In this document: one piece after another, positions 8,200 to 17,221 of the stretch
Layout of the letters: every line of letters begins with the position of its first letter
How positions within the stretch are numbered: position 1 is the stretch's first letter
Origin: M3007 sp044226205
Lineage (GTDB): Bacteria; Bacteroidota; Bacteroidia; Chitinophagales; Saprospiraceae
NCBI GenBank assembly: GCA_044226205.1
Contig: JBGAHL010000015.1
Location: 54,197 to 118,196 of the forward strand
Reading direction: 5' to 3'
Length of the DNA: 64,000 bases
Position numbers and translations under genes: made by a program
The notes under the pieces: model-generated
Databases searched by the model: none
What the model saw: the letters and a program-made list of their open reading frames with translations, nothing else
Told to the model about the DNA's origin: nothing

Positions 8200-9741
8200 A
8201 TGGATCACAAACTCGACCTTCTTCGCTCCAAACTTTCCGAGGCCAAACTCGGCGGCGGCCAAAGCCGCATCGATACCCAGCATAAAAAAGGCAAATTATC
8301 GGCCCGCGAACGCATCCACTTCCTGCTCGACCCCGATTCCTTCGAGGAAATCGGCGCCCTGGTGACCCACCGCTGCTCCGATTTCGGCATGACGGAACAA
8401 AGTTTTCTGGGCGATGGCGTGGTGACCGGCTACGGCACCGTCAACGGCCGCCTGGTGTACGTTTTTGCGCAGGATTTTACGGTGTTCGGCGGCTCGCTCT
8501 CGGAGACCCACGCTGAAAAAATTTGCAAGGTGATGGATCTGGCCGTACGCAATGGCGCGCCCATTATCGGCCTCAACGATTCCGGCGGCGCCCGCATTCA
8601 GGAGGGCGTCAACTCGCTCGGCGGTTATGCCGACATTTTTTACCGCAACGTGCAGGCTTCCGGCGTTATCCCGCAAATCTCCGCCATCATGGGCCCCTGC
8701 GCCGGCGGCGCGGTGTACAGCCCGGCCATGACCGATTTTATCGTCATGGTCCAAAACAGTTCCTACATGTTCGTGACAGGCCCTAACGTGGTCAAAACCG
8801 TTACGAACGAGGAAGTCAGCTCGGAAGACCTCGGCGGCGCATCCGCGCATTCCACCAAGAGCGGGGTGACCCACCTCGTCGCGTCCAACGACCTCGACTG
8901 CATTGCGCAGGTGAAACGTTTGCTCTCCTATTTGCCCCAAAACTGTGAGGACAAACCCCCGATGCTGCCTTTCCAACTGGAAGAAGAATTGCGCGAGCAA
9001 CTGAACCGCATCGTGCCCGACAATGCCAGCCAGCCGTACGACATCAAGGAAGTCATTGCGGGCATCTGCGATACCGAGTCGTTTATGGAATTGCAGGAAA
9101 ACTACGCCGACAATATCGTGATCGGTTTTGCCCGGCTCGCAGGCCGCAGCATCGGTATTGTAGCCAATCAGCCCATGAGCCTCGCCGGCGTACTCGATGT
9201 GAATTCCTCGAAAAAAGCAGCCCGTTTTGTTCGCTTCTGCGATTGTTTCAACATCCCGCTGCTGGTACTGGTGGATGTGCCGGGCTTCCTTCCGGGCACC
9301 GATCAGGAGTGGAATGCCATCATCACCAACGGCGCCAAATTGCTCTACGCATTTTCCGAAGCCACGGTGCCGCGCATTACCGTCATCACCCGCAAGGCCT
9401 ACGGCGGCGCGTACGACGTGATGAACTCCAAACACATCGGCTCCGACCTCAACTTCGCATGGCCCTCGGCCGAAATCGCGGTCATGGGCGCCAAAGGCGC
9501 TTCGGAGATCATTTTCAAACGCGAGATCGACGCTGCCAGCGACCCGGCTGCCAAATTGCTCGAAAAAGAAAAAGAATACGCCGACACCTTTGCCAATCCG
9601 TACCGTGCGGCAGCCCGCGGATTTATCGATGAGGTGATCGAGCCGGCCGAGACTCGCCGCAAACTTATCAAGGGATTTGCCATGCTCGAAAACAAGGCGG
9701 TGGCCCGCCCGAAACGCAAACACGGCAACGTGCCTTTGTAG
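8200..9741 (+). CDS. Acyl-CoA carboxylase beta (carboxyltransferase) subunit
   Basis: A 513-residue, two-lobed crotonase-fold carboxyltransferase of the propionyl-CoA carboxylase / methylmalonyl-CoA decarboxylase type. The N-lobe holds LNDSGGARIQEGV (acyl-CoA oxyanion site) and GPCAGGAVYSPAMTDF. The C-lobe holds DVPGFLPGTDQEW and RKAYGGAYDVM, with the C-terminal IIFKREI. It moves CO2 from carboxybiotin to an acyl-CoA, probably propionyl-CoA, or runs in reverse in methylmalonyl-CoA decarboxylation. No biotin carboxylase or biotin-carrier subunit gene is next to it, so its partners lie elsewhere. It is distinct from the accD found at 38.5 kb. Confidence 0.9.
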   Translation: MDHKLDLLRSKLSEAKLGGGQSRIDTQHKKGKLSARERIHFLLDPDSFEEIGALVTHRCSDFGMTEQSFLGDGVVTGYGTVNGRLVYVFAQDFTVFGGSLSETHAEKICKVMDLAVRNGAPIIGLNDSGGARIQEGVNSLGGYADIFYRNVQASGVIPQISAIMGPCAGGAVYSPAMTDFIVMVQNSSYMFVTGPNVVKTVTNEEVSSEDLGGASAHSTKSGVTHLVASNDLDCIAQVKRLLSYLPQNCEDKPPMLPFQLEEELREQLNRIVPDNASQPYDIKEVIAGICDTESFMELQENYADNIVIGFARLAGRSIGIVANQPMSLAGVLDVNSSKKAARFVRFCDCFNIPLLVLVDVPGFLPGTDQEWNAIITNGAKLLYAFSEATVPRITVITRKAYGGAYDVMNSKHIGSDLNFAWPSAEIAVMGAKGASEIIFKREIDAASDPAAKLLEKEKEYADTFANPYRAAARGFIDEVIEPAETRRKLIKGFAMLENKAVARPKRKHGNVPL

Positions 9742-9821
9742 ACTTAGCTTGCCGTTTTTTTGGAAAAAAACAGAAGTCAACAGGCCGGCAGGTTATACTT
9801 TCCAACCCTGATCGGCTTCTT

Positions 9822-9862
9822 CAAAAAAGTTGGGCTTGCCGGTGGTTACCGGCAAGCCCAAC
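9822..9862 (-). terminator. Intrinsic terminator of the histone H1-like gene
   Basis: A perfect 15-bp stem (9829-9843 with 9848-9862) and a four-base loop. On the minus strand the stem is followed by a TTTTTT run at 9823-9828. It lies 37 bases past the stop of the minus-strand gene. Confidence 0.85.
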
Positions 9863-9898
9863 GAATACAAATCAATCAGCCTCAGGGCGTTATAGCAC

Positions 9899-10081
9899 TT
9901 AGGCTTTGCGGGAGTTTTTGGTTTCCAGAACGTCTTTACGCAGTTCCTGGGCCAGGTCTTTCAGTTCTTGCATGGCTTTGCGAACGCGGCTGCCTGCTGC
10001 GTTGTTACCGCCATAGAACTTGGACACATCGCCGTCGATTTCCGCTACTTTTTGTTTAATGGCTTCAAAAATTTTGCTCAT
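9899..10081 (-). CDS. Histone H1-like DNA-binding protein (Hc1 family type)
   Basis: A 60-residue basic protein beginning MSKIFEAIKQKVAEIDGD, with the conserved segment SKFYGGNNAAGSRVRKAMQE followed by LKDLAQELRKDVLE and a basic end. This matches small histone H1-like proteins widespread in Bacteroidota, thought to bind DNA through the basic C-terminal half. Start is ATG 10081: an upstream in-frame codon would add 12 residues lacking family character, and the promoter motif sits 33 bases upstream. The family is usually abundant and monocistronic, consistent with its own promoter and strong terminator. Confidence 0.8.
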   Translation of the reverse strand: MSKIFEAIKQKVAEIDGDVSKFYGGNNAAGSRVRKAMQELKDLAQELRKDVLETKNSRKA

Positions 10082-10114
10082 AACTAAATTGGTTAAAGTG
10101 AGTGAACGATGTAG

Positions 10115-10122
10115 CAAATGTA
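10115..10122 (-). promoter_or_regulatory. Putative promoter (-7 element) of histone H1-like gene
   Basis: Minus strand TACATTTG, matching TAnnTTTG, 33 bases upstream of the ATG. It lies back to back with rdgB, which begins at 10160 on the other strand. Confidence 0.5.
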
Positions 10123-10159
10123 CAATTAATCCTAAAAGTGAAACTTTTTGTCGTGAATT

Positions 10160-10747
10160 ATGAAAACTCTAGTGTTTGCCACCAATAATGCGAACAAGGC
10201 CAGAGAGGTGGAGCAAATCCTCGGCGGGCAGTATTTGATCAAGACTTTGCCCGACATCGGCTGCACGGAAGAGATCGAGGAAACGGAGACCACCCTCGAA
10301 GGAAATGCGCTGCTCAAGGCGCGATTTGTCAAAGAACGCTTCGGCTTCGATTGCTTTTCAGAAGATACCGGCCTGGAAGTGAATGCTTTGGACGGCGCGC
10401 CCGGCGTTCATACGGCCCGATACGCAGGCGATGCCAGGGATGCCAATGCCAATACGGCCCTGCTGTTGCAAAACCTCTCCGGCCAGCCCGACCGCAGCGC
10501 GACTTTCCGCACGGTGATCGCTTTGTTGATCGACGGGGAAGAAATTTTGCTCGAAGGCGCGTGTCCGGGCAGCATAGCCACCGAAAAACGCGGCGACAAG
10601 GGCTGGGGCTACGATCCTGTGTTCATCCCCGAGGGTTACGATCAGACCTTTGCCGAACTCGGCGACGCGGTAAAAAACCAGGTTAGCCACCGTGCAAGGG
10701 CTATGGTAAAACTGGTGGATACCTTGCGCACCCGAAAAGGCGCCTAA
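10160..10747 (+). CDS. rdgB: XTP/dITP diphosphatase (RdgB/HAM1 family)
   Basis: This 195-residue house-cleaning pyrophosphatase hydrolyses dITP, XTP and related non-canonical purine nucleotides to monophosphates. It starts with FATNNANKAREVEQIL (substrate-binding SHNxxK-like motif), then has TTLEGNALLKA with the metal-binding acidic residue, SEDTGLEVNALDGAPGVHTARYAG, GWGYDPVF with the FDP-type Asp, and SHRARAMVKL at the C-terminus. Length is normal. It is transcribed divergently from the histone H1-like gene and ends at a shared terminator facing lepB. Confidence 0.95.
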   Translation: MKTLVFATNNANKAREVEQILGGQYLIKTLPDIGCTEEIEETETTLEGNALLKARFVKERFGFDCFSEDTGLEVNALDGAPGVHTARYAGDARDANANTALLLQNLSGQPDRSATFRTVIALLIDGEEILLEGACPGSIATEKRGDKGWGYDPVFIPEGYDQTFAELGDAVKNQVSHRARAMVKLVDTLRTRKGA

Positions 10748-10750
10748 AAA

Positions 10751-10790
10751 AAACAGCCGCGACCTTCTGCAAGCCGCGGCTGTTTCTTTT
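10751..10790. terminator. Bidirectional terminator between rdgB and lepB
   Basis: An 11-bp perfect stem (10751-10761 with 10775-10785). It has a T-rich tail (TCTTTT) on the plus strand and a long T run on the minus strand, from the A tract at 10746-10753. It can therefore serve both converging genes. Confidence 0.8.
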
Positions 10791-10805
10791 ATCAACACCG
10801 CCTGC

Positions 10806-12413
10806 TCACATGGAACTTGCAGATTTGAAAATCCGGTTCCAGTTAATACCGTCGCGCATGTTGCCGTTTTTGGTGGAGAACCAGATGAACAAGGGTTTGC
10901 CCACGATGTGATCTTCGGGCACGTAGCCCCAGAATCGGGAGTCTTCCGAGTTGTGGCGGTTGTCACCCATCATCCAGTAATAGTTCTGCTTGAAGGTGTA
11001 CGTGTTGGTTTCCTGGCCGTTCAGGATGAACTTGCCGTTTTTCACGTCCAGCGTATTTCCTTCGTACACGCGGATGATCCGCTCGTAAAAGGGCAGGTTA
11101 TCGGCGGTCAGCGTGATGGTCGCGCCGGCTTTGGGAATCCAGATGGGGCCGTAGTCGTCGCGCGTCCAGCCGGCGGTTTTGGCGCTGTTGGGAAACACAT
11201 CGTCGGGGCCAAAATTGGGATCGGCAGGCGAGTAGGGAGGCAAAAGGTCCACTTTTACGTCGTTGCCCATAGCGCGCAATTTTTCAACCTGCGATTGATC
11301 GAGGCTGTAAATGCCGAGTTTCCAGGCATTGGCGCCCCAATCGGTAATATTGACATTCATGGATTCCATGGTGCCCCGGCCAATAGGCTGGCCGCCTTTG
11401 GTCACCTGATAGCGGAATTGCATGTGGGTCGGGTTTTGAGCCGGTTGCCCGTTGATATACAGCTGACGGCCACGGACCGACAAACTGTCGCCCGGCAGGC
11501 CTACGCAGCGTTTGATGTAATGGTCTTTTTTGTCAATAGGGCGGGTAATCACGTCGTGTTTGCCGTAGATTCTGTCCAGATGATGGCGCCGCCACTGGTA
11601 AATGTCGAAGGCCCGGTCGGGGGTCAGAATGGTGCTGTCACCCGTCGGGTAGTTGAAAACAACGGGATCGTTGTGGTCGATGCTTTCGAGCGCAGGAAGG
11701 CGATAATAGGGGAGAGAGGGCTTTTCGAGGTACGACTCGCGGCCAAGCAGACCGCCTTCGCTTTGCGAAAAACGGTTGTGGATCAGCGGGAACTGGATCA
11801 CCGTCATCGGCGTCCGGATGCCGTAATGGGCCTTGCTGACAAACAGGAAGTCGCCGATTTTCAAGGTGCCTTCCATGGAGGAGGTCGGAATGACGTAGGC
11901 TTCGATCAGGAACATCCGGATGAAAGCGGCGGCAAACACAGCGAAAATGATCGCTTCCGTCCACTCGCGAATCGATGATTTATGGAAAGGGTTGTCGGCT
12001 TCCAGTTTGCGCAGAGCGGTTTTGTCGCGTTTTTCCACGGCTTCGTGGTGCAGGCGATGGTACTCGCGTTCGCGTTCGAGAATGGGGCCTTCGTACTTGT
12101 CCGTTTTACTTTGCCCGATCAGGAAAAAGGGGATTGGGGCGTAAATAACCGACAGGGCCGCCTGCACGAAAGAGTGTTTGCCGAAGGAGCGGACCATATC
12201 GACGCACAGGCCGGCATAGATGAAAATATTGACGATCGGGAACAGCAACCAAAGGGCGTAGCCGGGCTTGCGGCCCACCATTTTGCACCATTCTACGGCT
12301 GCAATCCCGGGAACCAAGGCTTTCCATCCTGGAATGCCGGCTTTTTCAAACAGTTTCATCATGCTCAGTCCGAGCAAAACGTACAGGACAATCAGAAAAA
12401 TGAGTACCGACAT
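10806..12413 (-). CDS. lepB: Signal peptidase I (Bacteroidota long form)
   Basis: A 535-residue S26 peptidase that removes signal peptides from Sec-exported proteins at the periplasmic face of the inner membrane. About 100 N-terminal residues form three or four hydrophobic segments (MSVLIFLIVLYVLLGLSMM onward). Another anchor at about 152-172 leads into IPTSSMEGTL with catalytic Ser179. KRCVGLPGD carries the general-base Lys301, and MMGDNRHNSEDSR forms box E. E. coli LepB has 324 residues; this protein has the extra N-terminal membrane module and long insertions typical of Bacteroidota. Many secreted proteins in this window would be its substrates. Confidence 0.92.
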   Translation of the reverse strand: MSVLIFLIVLYVLLGLSMMKLFEKAGIPGWKALVPGIAAVEWCKMVGRKPGYALWLLFPIVNIFIYAGLCVDMVRSFGKHSFVQAALSVIYAPIPFFLIGQSKTDKYEGPILEREREYHRLHHEAVEKRDKTALRKLEADNPFHKSSIREWTEAIIFAVFAAAFIRMFLIEAYVIPTSSMEGTLKIGDFLFVSKAHYGIRTPMTVIQFPLIHNRFSQSEGGLLGRESYLEKPSLPYYRLPALESIDHNDPVVFNYPTGDSTILTPDRAFDIYQWRRHHLDRIYGKHDVITRPIDKKDHYIKRCVGLPGDSLSVRGRQLYINGQPAQNPTHMQFRYQVTKGGQPIGRGTMESMNVNITDWGANAWKLGIYSLDQSQVEKLRAMGNDVKVDLLPPYSPADPNFGPDDVFPNSAKTAGWTRDDYGPIWIPKAGATITLTADNLPFYERIIRVYEGNTLDVKNGKFILNGQETNTYTFKQNYYWMMGDNRHNSEDSRFWGYVPEDHIVGKPLFIWFSTKNGNMRDGINWNRIFKSASSM

Positions 12414-12504
12414 CGGTTGAAAAATATGGAGGTGAAAGATTGAAAAAGTCGATGATGTAAAAGGCGGCCGCAGGGCCGCAAGGCCTCATGAAAATTAGCG
12501 TCGG

Positions 12505-12512
12505 CAAATGTA
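12505..12512 (-). promoter_or_regulatory. Putative lepB promoter (-7 element)
   Basis: Minus strand TACATTTG, an exact TAnnTTTG match 91 bases upstream of the lepB ATG. No -33 box is evident. Confidence 0.4.
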
Positions 12513-12609
12513 TAGGCCGCCTGTCATCCGGCGTCCGTCGTTCGACGGTTTTTGCCATATTTTCGATGACGGGCGGCCATATTCAGGTCGTTGAATGATC
12601 CAAAAAGAA

Positions 12610-14004
12610 TCAGGACTCGGTGGTTTTGCGCTTTTTGCGGCGCGTTTTGAACATTTCCACCACTTCTTTTTCCTTCAAAAATCCGAGATCGACGAACTGC
12701 GTGGACACGAATTTTTTCACGTCCTGGTAGTCTTTTGCGCGTTTGTCGGTGAAGCGTTTGAGCAATTTGCCCACGTAAGCCATAGAGCGTTTTTCGACCT
12801 CCTGATTGAAATGCTGGTTGTCGAAGATGCGCATGTACACCCCGAAGATCTTGGTCAATTCGAAGTAATCGGCGTACTCGCGTTCGGTCAGGCCCTGGAT
12901 CAGGCGGGTAAAGTAGCACAGCACCAGTTGGCGGAGGCATTCGCTTTCGGCGGAAAGTCCTTCGTGCGAATAGCAGAATTCCTGCACGGCTTCGATGGCG
13001 TCCGGGTGTACGTAGCCCAGGCTGTGAATCTTGTCGGCGATGCGGTAATAATCGGAGATTTTGTCGTTGACCGATTTGTCGGCGATGGCGCTCATGCGCT
13101 CGTCGTTGCCGGCGCCCAGACCGATTTTGGCGCGGTAGAGCGTGAGCAGGAATTCGAGGTATTTCTCGTCGAATTCGGGGAAATTTTTGCGCTCGCGGGC
13201 GAAGTGGGCGGCCAGGGATTTTTGTTCCGTGGCGTCCAGTTCCATGAAATTGCCGTACATGGCCAGCATTTCCACGTACTCGTCGTTGTTCTGAAACTCG
13301 GCGTTTTCCAAAAAGGTTTTGATCTGCTCCTTGAGGCTGGTATTGTCGCCGCCTACTTCGAAACGTTTGAGCAGGAACTGCCGAAGTGCCGAAAAATTGG
13401 CTTTCATTTCACCCACTGAACTGGGGAAATCGGCCGAGTAGTACAGTTCGTTTTTGAACTGGTTGGAATATCGGCGGTAGAGCGAAGCGCGGTCTTTGGC
13501 ATCGCGGTACTGGTCGTTCTTTTGCTGCTGGAGGAAGTAGCGGATGCGTTTGTTTTCGACCTGGCTCATCAGGTTGGTAATCCAGATGTCGCTGCTCAGG
13601 GCAAAACCGACCTGGACGCTCATGCCGATGCGTTTTTTCAATTGGTCGAAATGGACGCTTTTGCAGATGGCGAGCAGGATGTCTTTGAAGTGGTCGTTGG
13701 GGCGGATGTAGCGGTACTGGTCGCTGATTTCGCCGCGGAGCACGGCAAAGCCGAGGATACGCGGCAGGTAAAGGCCTTCGAAAAGCGGATCGAGCAGGTA
13801 TTTTTCGAAAGTGACCAGTTGAAGCGGCGCTTCGGCAGCGACGTCGTGGTGCAGTTCGGCCAGCGCCGGCTCGAACTCCTGTCGCAGGACATTGTAGGCC
13901 TCATCCTCCTCTTCTTCGAGGTAAGCAGCCAGGCTGGGCGATTCCTGAATCGCGCCGGCGATTTCATTGAGGCGGGTATAGAATTTTTCGTCTAAGGCTT
14001 GCAT
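12610..14004 (-). CDS. Conserved-looking helical protein of unknown function
   Basis: A soluble, strongly helical and charged protein of 464 residues with no signal peptide or membrane segment. I recognise no domain. Features: an acidic cluster at about 30-37 (EEEEDEAY), mixed amphipathic helices, and a basic C-terminus ending TRRKKRKTTES. The start is the only ATG near the 5' end. It lies between rpsP and lepB on the same strand but is isolated from rpsP by a terminator, so it is probably transcribed alone or with lepB. The composition suggests a scaffold or nucleic-acid-associated protein, but that is a guess. Confidence 0.6.
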   Translation of the reverse strand: MQALDEKFYTRLNEIAGAIQESPSLAAYLEEEEDEAYNVLRQEFEPALAELHHDVAAEAPLQLVTFEKYLLDPLFEGLYLPRILGFAVLRGEISDQYRYIRPNDHFKDILLAICKSVHFDQLKKRIGMSVQVGFALSSDIWITNLMSQVENKRIRYFLQQQKNDQYRDAKDRASLYRRYSNQFKNELYYSADFPSSVGEMKANFSALRQFLLKRFEVGGDNTSLKEQIKTFLENAEFQNNDEYVEMLAMYGNFMELDATEQKSLAAHFARERKNFPEFDEKYLEFLLTLYRAKIGLGAGNDERMSAIADKSVNDKISDYYRIADKIHSLGYVHPDAIEAVQEFCYSHEGLSAESECLRQLVLCYFTRLIQGLTEREYADYFELTKIFGVYMRIFDNQHFNQEVEKRSMAYVGKLLKRFTDKRAKDYQDVKKFVSTQFVDLGFLKEKEVVEMFKTRRKKRKTTES

Positions 14005-14029
14005 TGGTCAGTTTGCAATGAATTTTTTA

Positions 14030-14070
14030 ACAAAAGACCTGGCAAAACCACCAAAGGGCTTTGCCAGGTC
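14030..14070 (-). terminator. Intrinsic terminator of rpsP
   Basis: An 11-bp perfect stem (14036-14046 with 14060-14070) and a 13-base loop. On the minus strand it is followed by TTTTG. It lies about 60 bases past the rpsP stop and 26 bases before the next gene's start. Confidence 0.75.
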
Positions 14071-14128
14071 AGTACATCAAATCTATGGAGTGGGACAAAA
14101 GTAACGACTTCCGTCCTAAGCATCAAGA

Positions 14129-14782
14129 TCAGGCTTCGCTGGAATTTTCTTCCGTCGTGGCCGGGGCTTCGGGTTCGGCAGCGGCCACCGATTCCGTGTT
14201 GCCTTCGGCGGTTTCGGGCTGGGCTTCTTCCGTGGCTTCCACAGCGGGCACCGTCGATTCGGCGATTGCTTCGGCCGTGGCTTCGGCTACCGTGCTGGTT
14301 TCTTCGGCAGCGCCTACGGATTCCACGTTTTCTTCAGCAGCCGGGGCTTCTACGACGGGTTTCGGCTTCGATTTCGGCGTGCCGTCCACAGCGGTGTGGT
14401 AGTCGCGTTGTTTGTCGGCCGTTGCTTTTTTGCGGGCCTCGATGCGGCCTTCTTTTTGTTCGAGCCATTTGTTGAGGCGTTCGTCGGCCTGCTCCTGCGT
14501 GATGGCGCCTTTTGCTACGCCGAGTTGCAGGTGTTTTTTCAGCAGCACGCCTTTGAAGCGCAGGATGGCATTGACGGTATCGGTGGGCTGAGCGCCTTTC
14601 ATGAGCCATTCAAAGGCTTTGTCGCGGTTCAGCTCGATGGTTGCGGGAACGGTGAGGGGGTTGTAGGTGCCGAGTTTTTCGATGAAACGGCCGTCGCGGG
14701 GAGAGCGGCTGTCGGCGACTACGATGTGGTAAAACGGCGCTTTTTTGCGGCCTTTGCGTTGCAGGCGAAGTTTGACTGCCAT
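14129..14782 (-). CDS. rpsP: Ribosomal protein bS16 with long Ala/Glu-rich tail
   Basis: The protein has 217 residues. The first 80 are a canonical S16 core: MAVKLRLQRKGRKKAPFYHI, then SPRDGRFIEKLGTYNP. It binds 16S rRNA and is needed for 30S assembly. A helical basic part (about 95-130) continues, and the last 85-90 residues are low-complexity, acidic and rich in Ala, Glu, Thr and Val, without Lys or Arg. Typical S16 is 80-90 residues; Bacteroidota forms are longer, and this one is at the long end. The start is fixed by the invariant N-terminus. It has its own promoter and terminator and is not beside rimM or trmD. Confidence 0.93.
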   Translation of the reverse strand: MAVKLRLQRKGRKKAPFYHIVVADSRSPRDGRFIEKLGTYNPLTVPATIELNRDKAFEWLMKGAQPTDTVNAILRFKGVLLKKHLQLGVAKGAITQEQADERLNKWLEQKEGRIEARKKATADKQRDYHTAVDGTPKSKPKPVVEAPAAEENVESVGAAEETSTVAEATAEAIAESTVPAVEATEEAQPETAEGNTESVAAAEPEAPATTEENSSEA

Positions 14783-14859
14783 GGTAAAGTTGAAAATTGG
14801 TGAAGAGATAGGATCTCGCCCGACTACTTACCTCGGTAGCGTCGGGCTTTTCGAGGGCG

Positions 14860-14892
14860 CAAATGTACGATCTCTTCAAGCACACAGCCAAA
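14860..14892 (-). promoter_or_regulatory. Putative rpsP promoter (-33 and -7 elements)
   Basis: Minus strand TTTG (14889-14892), 21-base spacer, then TACATTTG (14860-14867), both matching the Bacteroidota TTTG/TAnnTTTG pattern. The ATG is 77 bases downstream of the -7 element. Confidence 0.6.
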
Positions 14893-14999
14893 TAAAATTT
14901 TGATTTGTTTTTGAAGCGAATCGCTCGCCAGTGTCGGAAAGGCAGGGCAGGCTGCCTGTAAAATGAAAGGCGGGCGTTCGACGATTCCCTGTCTTGTAT

Positions 15000-15007
15000 T
15001 ACTTTTG
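15000..15007 (+). promoter_or_regulatory. Putative near-leaderless promoter of GNAT gene
   Basis: TACTTTTG with a TTCG (14977-14980) 19 bases upstream as a -33 candidate. The ATG at 15015 is only seven bases beyond the motif, implying a leader of a few bases at most. Confidence 0.55.
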
Positions 15008-15014
15008 CGGCCTG

Positions 15015-15524
15015 ATGGTGGAAACCGACCGACTCCTGATTCAGCCGCTCAGCCGGCGACAATTGTTCCAGTACATCCGCAACGACGGTTCATTCGAAAC
15101 CGGCCTTAACCTTCCGCCTGCCAACCTGGTCATCACCCCCGACCTGCGCGAAGCATTCCAATTGTCCATCCTGCCCAACGTGGAAGACCACCGCCGTTCC
15201 CGTTTTTTTTACACGTTGTGGACGGCTATTCGCAAGGACGATCCTTGCCTCGTCGGCGATTTGCTCTTCAAAGGACCGCCCAACCCGATGGGCGAAATTG
15301 AAATAGGTTATGGCACCAACCCCGATTTTCGCGGGAAAGGCTACATGACGGAAGCCGTCGGTGGCCTCGTTCGGTGGGCGTTCAGCCAGCCGGAAGTCTG
15401 CTGTATTCTTGCCGAAACAGAACGGACCAACCCGGCTTCGATGCGTATTCTGGAGAAAAACAATTTCGAGTTGTTCTCCCGAAACGACCACACCTACCTC
15501 TGGCGTATTGAGAAAACAAACTGA
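15015..15524 (+). CDS. GNAT family N-acetyltransferase (RimJ/RimL type)
   Basis: A 169-residue acetyltransferase starting MVETDRLLIQPLS, the standard opening of RimJ/RimL-like members. The acetyl-CoA binding motif is IGYGTNPDFRGKGYMTEAVG (the R/Q-x-x-G-x-G loop), followed by ERTNPASMRILEKNNFEL, the conserved last helix and strand. It transfers acetyl groups to a primary amine, on a protein N-terminus or a small molecule; the acceptor is unknown. ATG 15015 was chosen over a codon seven residues upstream, because that one would lie inside the promoter motif. Confidence 0.85.
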   Translation: MVETDRLLIQPLSRRQLFQYIRNDGSFETGLNLPPANLVITPDLREAFQLSILPNVEDHRRSRFFYTLWTAIRKDDPCLVGDLLFKGPPNPMGEIEIGYGTNPDFRGKGYMTEAVGGLVRWAFSQPEVCCILAETERTNPASMRILEKNNFELFSRNDHTYLWRIEKTN

Positions 15525-15627
15525 TTATATGGATCGAACAATGCTGAAAAATACGTTGCGCGCAGACCCTTCCCGGGCTGCCGGGCGTCGTTGCGGCATT
15601 GCCCGACAAGACAACTGAACAATATCC

Positions 15628-17166
15628 ATGCAAAAAATTCTCATCCTCGATTTTGGTTCGCAGTACACCCAGCTCATCGCCCGGCGGGTGCGTGAAATGC
15701 ACGTTTATTGCGAAATCGTACCGTACAATAAAATGCCCGAACTGACGCCCGAGGTGCAAGGCGTGATCCTGTCCGGCAGCCCGTTTTCAGTCAAACAGCC
15801 CGACGCCCTTCGCATCGACCTGGACGCCATTGCGGGCAAACGCCCCATGCTGGGCATCTGCTACGGCGCCCAGTTGACGGCCGATTTCTACGGTGGTGAA
15901 GTGGGAAAATCATCGAAACGAGAGTACGGGAAAGCAATTCTGCTGCAAAATGACACCGCCGACCCCTTTTTCCACGGCATCGAACCCGACAGTCAGGTGT
16001 GGATGAGTCACAGCGACTCCATCCTTCGCCTCCCGGAACAACTGGAAGTGCTGGCCCATACCGACAGCATCCCCGTGGCCGCCTTCCGCGGACGCGCCGG
16101 CGCATTCGCCGCGCCGGTGTACGGCATCCAGTTTCACCCCGAGGTGTATCACACCCTCGAAGGATTTAACCTGCTCAAAAACTTCGTGCTGCACATCTGC
16201 GGCTGCAAAGGCGACTGGACGCCGGCGCACTTCGTGGAGCAAACCGTCGCCGAACTTCGCGAAAAAATCGGCACCGACAAGGTGATCATGGCGCTCTCCG
16301 GCGGTGTCGATTCCACCGTTGCGGCCTCCCTGCTTCACCGCGCCATCGGCGACCGGTTGTTCTGCTTTTTTGTCGACAATGGCCTGCTCCGCAAAAATGA
16401 ATATACCGACGTGTTGGCTTCCTACCAGGGCATGGGCCTCAATATTGAAGGGGTGGACGCCAAAAACCGCTTTTACACCGCCCTGGCCGGCGTGAGCGAT
16501 CCCGAGCAAAAACGAAAAATCATCGGCCGCCTGTTTATCGAAGTGTTCGAGGAAGAATCGGTGGCGCACCCGGATTGCGCCTGGCTGGGGCAGGGTACGA
16601 TTTACCCCGACGTGATCGAGTCGGTGAGCGTGCACGGTCCTTCGGTGACCATCAAAAGCCACCACAACGTCGGCGGGCTGCCCGAACAACTCAAACTGAA
16701 AATCGTGGAGCCGCTCCGTATGTTGTTCAAGGACGAAGTGCGGCGTGTGGGGCGCGAACTGGGCGTGCCCGCTTCCATTCTCAACCGCCATCCGTTTCCC
16801 GGCCCTGGCCTGGGCATTCGTATCCTGGGCGACATCACCCCGGAAAAAGTTCGGCTTTTGCAGGAAGCAGACGCCATTTATATCAACAAACTCAAATCCT
16901 CCGGCCTGTACGATCAGGTCTGGCAGGCGGGCACCATCCTCCTGCCCATCCAGTCGGTTGGCGTGATGGGCGATGAACGCACCTACGAACAGGCCGTGGC
17001 CCTGCGCGCCGTCAATTCCACCGATGGCATGACGGCCGAATGGAGCCGTCTGCCTTACGAATTTCTGGCCGAGGTGTCGAGCGAGATCATCAATCAGGTG
17101 CGGGGAATCAACCGCGTGGTATTCGATATTTCAACCAAGCCGCCGGCTACCATCGAGTGGGAGTAA
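15628..17166 (+). CDS. guaA: GMP synthase (glutamine-hydrolysing)
   Basis: A 512-residue two-domain enzyme converting XMP, ATP and glutamine to GMP. The N-terminal class I glutamine amidotransferase has Cys78 in LGICYGAQL and the His-Glu pair in FHPEVYHT. The ATP-pyrophosphatase domain begins with the P-loop ALSGGVDSTVAA. The C-terminal dimerisation domain ends DISTKPPATIEWE, the signature end of GuaA. Length is normal. The 103 bases upstream hold no purine-riboswitch-like fold that I could recognise. Confidence 0.97.
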   Translation: MQKILILDFGSQYTQLIARRVREMHVYCEIVPYNKMPELTPEVQGVILSGSPFSVKQPDALRIDLDAIAGKRPMLGICYGAQLTADFYGGEVGKSSKREYGKAILLQNDTADPFFHGIEPDSQVWMSHSDSILRLPEQLEVLAHTDSIPVAAFRGRAGAFAAPVYGIQFHPEVYHTLEGFNLLKNFVLHICGCKGDWTPAHFVEQTVAELREKIGTDKVIMALSGGVDSTVAASLLHRAIGDRLFCFFVDNGLLRKNEYTDVLASYQGMGLNIEGVDAKNRFYTALAGVSDPEQKRKIIGRLFIEVFEEESVAHPDCAWLGQGTIYPDVIESVSVHGPSVTIKSHHNVGGLPEQLKLKIVEPLRMLFKDEVRRVGRELGVPASILNRHPFPGPGLGIRILGDITPEKVRLLQEADAIYINKLKSSGLYDQVWQAGTILLPIQSVGVMGDERTYEQAVALRAVNSTDGMTAEWSRLPYEFLAEVSSEIINQVRGINRVVFDISTKPPATIEWE

Positions 17167-17221
17167 TTCCCCGTTGGGCGCCTTTTTTTGTCTTGATTAA
17201 TTCAAAATGTGACCCGTTTTT

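Noticed and set aside
15529..15618. 29-codon frame between the GNAT gene and guaA
   Set aside because: Arg/Ala-rich, no promoter, and no conserved feature.
15525..15627. Purine riboswitch upstream of guaA
   Set aside because: No conserved three-stem purine aptamer sequence or pairing could be found by eye.
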